The notes beneath the pieces are model-generated. The model did no database searches. It had not been told where the DNA came from and was given only the letters and a program-made list of their open reading frames with translations. Shown here one piece after another: positions 15,128 to 15,634 of a DNA stretch of 15,634 nucleotides. Each line of letters begins with the position of its first letter. The first letter of the stretch is position 1. The stretch is from Thalassiosira profunda (Eukaryota; Bacillariophyta; Thalassiosirophyceae; Thalassiosirales; Thalassiosiraceae). The position numbers and the translations under genes were made by a program. The stretch lies in contig JALLAP010000253.1 of NCBI GenBank assembly GCA_036939355.1, positions 1 through 15,634 on the forward strand, in the 5' to 3' direction.

Positions 15128-15634
15128 TTACTCCTTCTTGCGCCAGCCGGTGGCCTCGCTGACGATGTATTGGTACTTCCTCCGATGCTCACGAATCACA
15201 AGCGGCATTTGCTCCTCGTGAATCTTCTCGAATCCAAGCTTCTCCATGACTTCTTTCAGCCGTTCCTTCGAGTGCATTGGTTGCTGAGAAACCGGGTCGT
15301 TGAAACCTCCCAGCCACTTGCTCCTGGGCGTGAACTCTTCGAGCCATGTGAATGGCGTAACAATCACCACAACCCCGCCTTTGTTCACGATTGCCGGCAT
15401 CGCATTCAGACACGCCATGGGATCCGGAAGTCTGCAAAGTAAATTGGCCATGATGACTCCATCGAATGCGAAGCCCTCTTTACTCTCGGCATACTCGGAT
15501 AGGGCACACGCGTCGCCCCTGAAAAAGTTGACCCTGTTCAACGCAGCCGCGTCTACTCCAGGCTCGTGGGCCACAGTCGCCTCCTCGGTAATGTCGCCTT
15601 CGATGGGAACGTTGAACGTCAGCTGTTCTCCGGA
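15128..15634 (-). CDS. ovoA: 4-mercaptohistidine N1-methyltransferase (OvoA C-terminal type), 3' part only
   Basis: This S-adenosylmethionine-dependent methyltransferase performs the last step of ovothiol A synthesis, methylating the imidazole of 4-mercaptohistidine. The visible 168 residues are open to the window's right edge and end at TAA 15128-15130. They begin mid-domain with GEQLTFNVPIEGDITEEAT, followed by RVNFFRGDACALSEY, where the acidic residue after RG fits the cofactor-binding strand. Then come FDGVIMANLLCRLPDP, GGVVVIVTPFTWLEEFTPRS, KWLGGF and LVIREHRRKYQYIVSEATGW, all strongly typical of this family's C-terminal half. The glycine-rich motif I and anything further upstream lie outside. 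In bacterial and many eukaryotic OvoA proteins this domain follows a DinB-FGE iron-dependent sulfoxide synthase; whether that is so here cannot be seen. No start codon is claimed. Confidence 0.9.
   Translation of the reverse strand, partial: SGEQLTFNVPIEGDITEEATVAHEPGVDAAALNRVNFFRGDACALSEYAESKEGFAFDGVIMANLLCRLPDPMACLNAMPAIVNKGGVVVIVTPFTWLEEFTPRSKWLGGFNDPVSQQPMHSKERLKEVMEKLGFEKIHEEQMPLVIREHRRKYQYIVSEATGWRKKE

Overview
The window looks like compact nuclear DNA from a photosynthetic stramenopile (a diatom, bolidophyte, pelagophyte or similar alga). It is GC-rich and gene-dense, with four supported spliceosomal introns, all short (65-72 bp, GT(A/G)AGT...AG). There are no operons or bacterial-type signals. 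One protein carries an ASFAP sequence after a hydrophobic N-terminus, like the ASAFAP plastid-targeting motif of diatoms and relatives. Another has a signal peptide followed later by an RGG sequence, which I associate with diatom-like secretory proteins. The lineage is inferred from these traits and was not tested by any search.

Layout, left to right: (1) 1-554, minus, 5' part of a secreted or vacuolar pepsin-like aspartic protease; (2) 555-939, non-coding with an AT-rich island and a set of competing hairpins; (3) 940-2166, minus, an unrecognised protein with a plastid-type leader; (4) 2376-4516, plus, a three-exon BT1/FBT-family transporter; (5) 4563-5539, minus, a two-exon glucose-6-phosphate 1-epimerase; (6) 5654-5920, plus, a possible small Cys-rich protein ending in a CaaX-like motif; (7) 6018-8315, minus, translation factor eIF2D; (8) 8466-10364, plus, a membrane protein resembling TMEM151; (9) 10496-12076, minus, the mitochondrial branched-chain 2-oxoacid dehydrogenase E2 subunit; (10) 12354-15029, plus, a two-exon WD40-like plus coiled-coil protein; (11) 15128-15634, minus, the C-terminal 4-mercaptohistidine N1-methyltransferase (OvoA-type) domain, cut by the window end.

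Apart from the first two minus-strand genes, the strand alternates, so neighbours share either a short divergent promoter region (about 115-280 bp) or a short convergent 3' region (about 45-130 bp). The genes are unrelated housekeeping functions: proteolysis, pterin or folate-type transport, hexose-6-phosphate anomer balance, translation initiation and recycling, branched-chain amino acid breakdown, and ovothiol synthesis. I see no mobile element, CRISPR array, rRNA or tRNA, and no evidence of a dedicated multi-gene system. The points most worth follow-up are the plastid-type orphan protein, the TMEM151-like protein, the WD40-coiled-coil protein, the small Cys-rich CaaX candidate, and whether the methyltransferase is free-standing or fused to an OvoA core.
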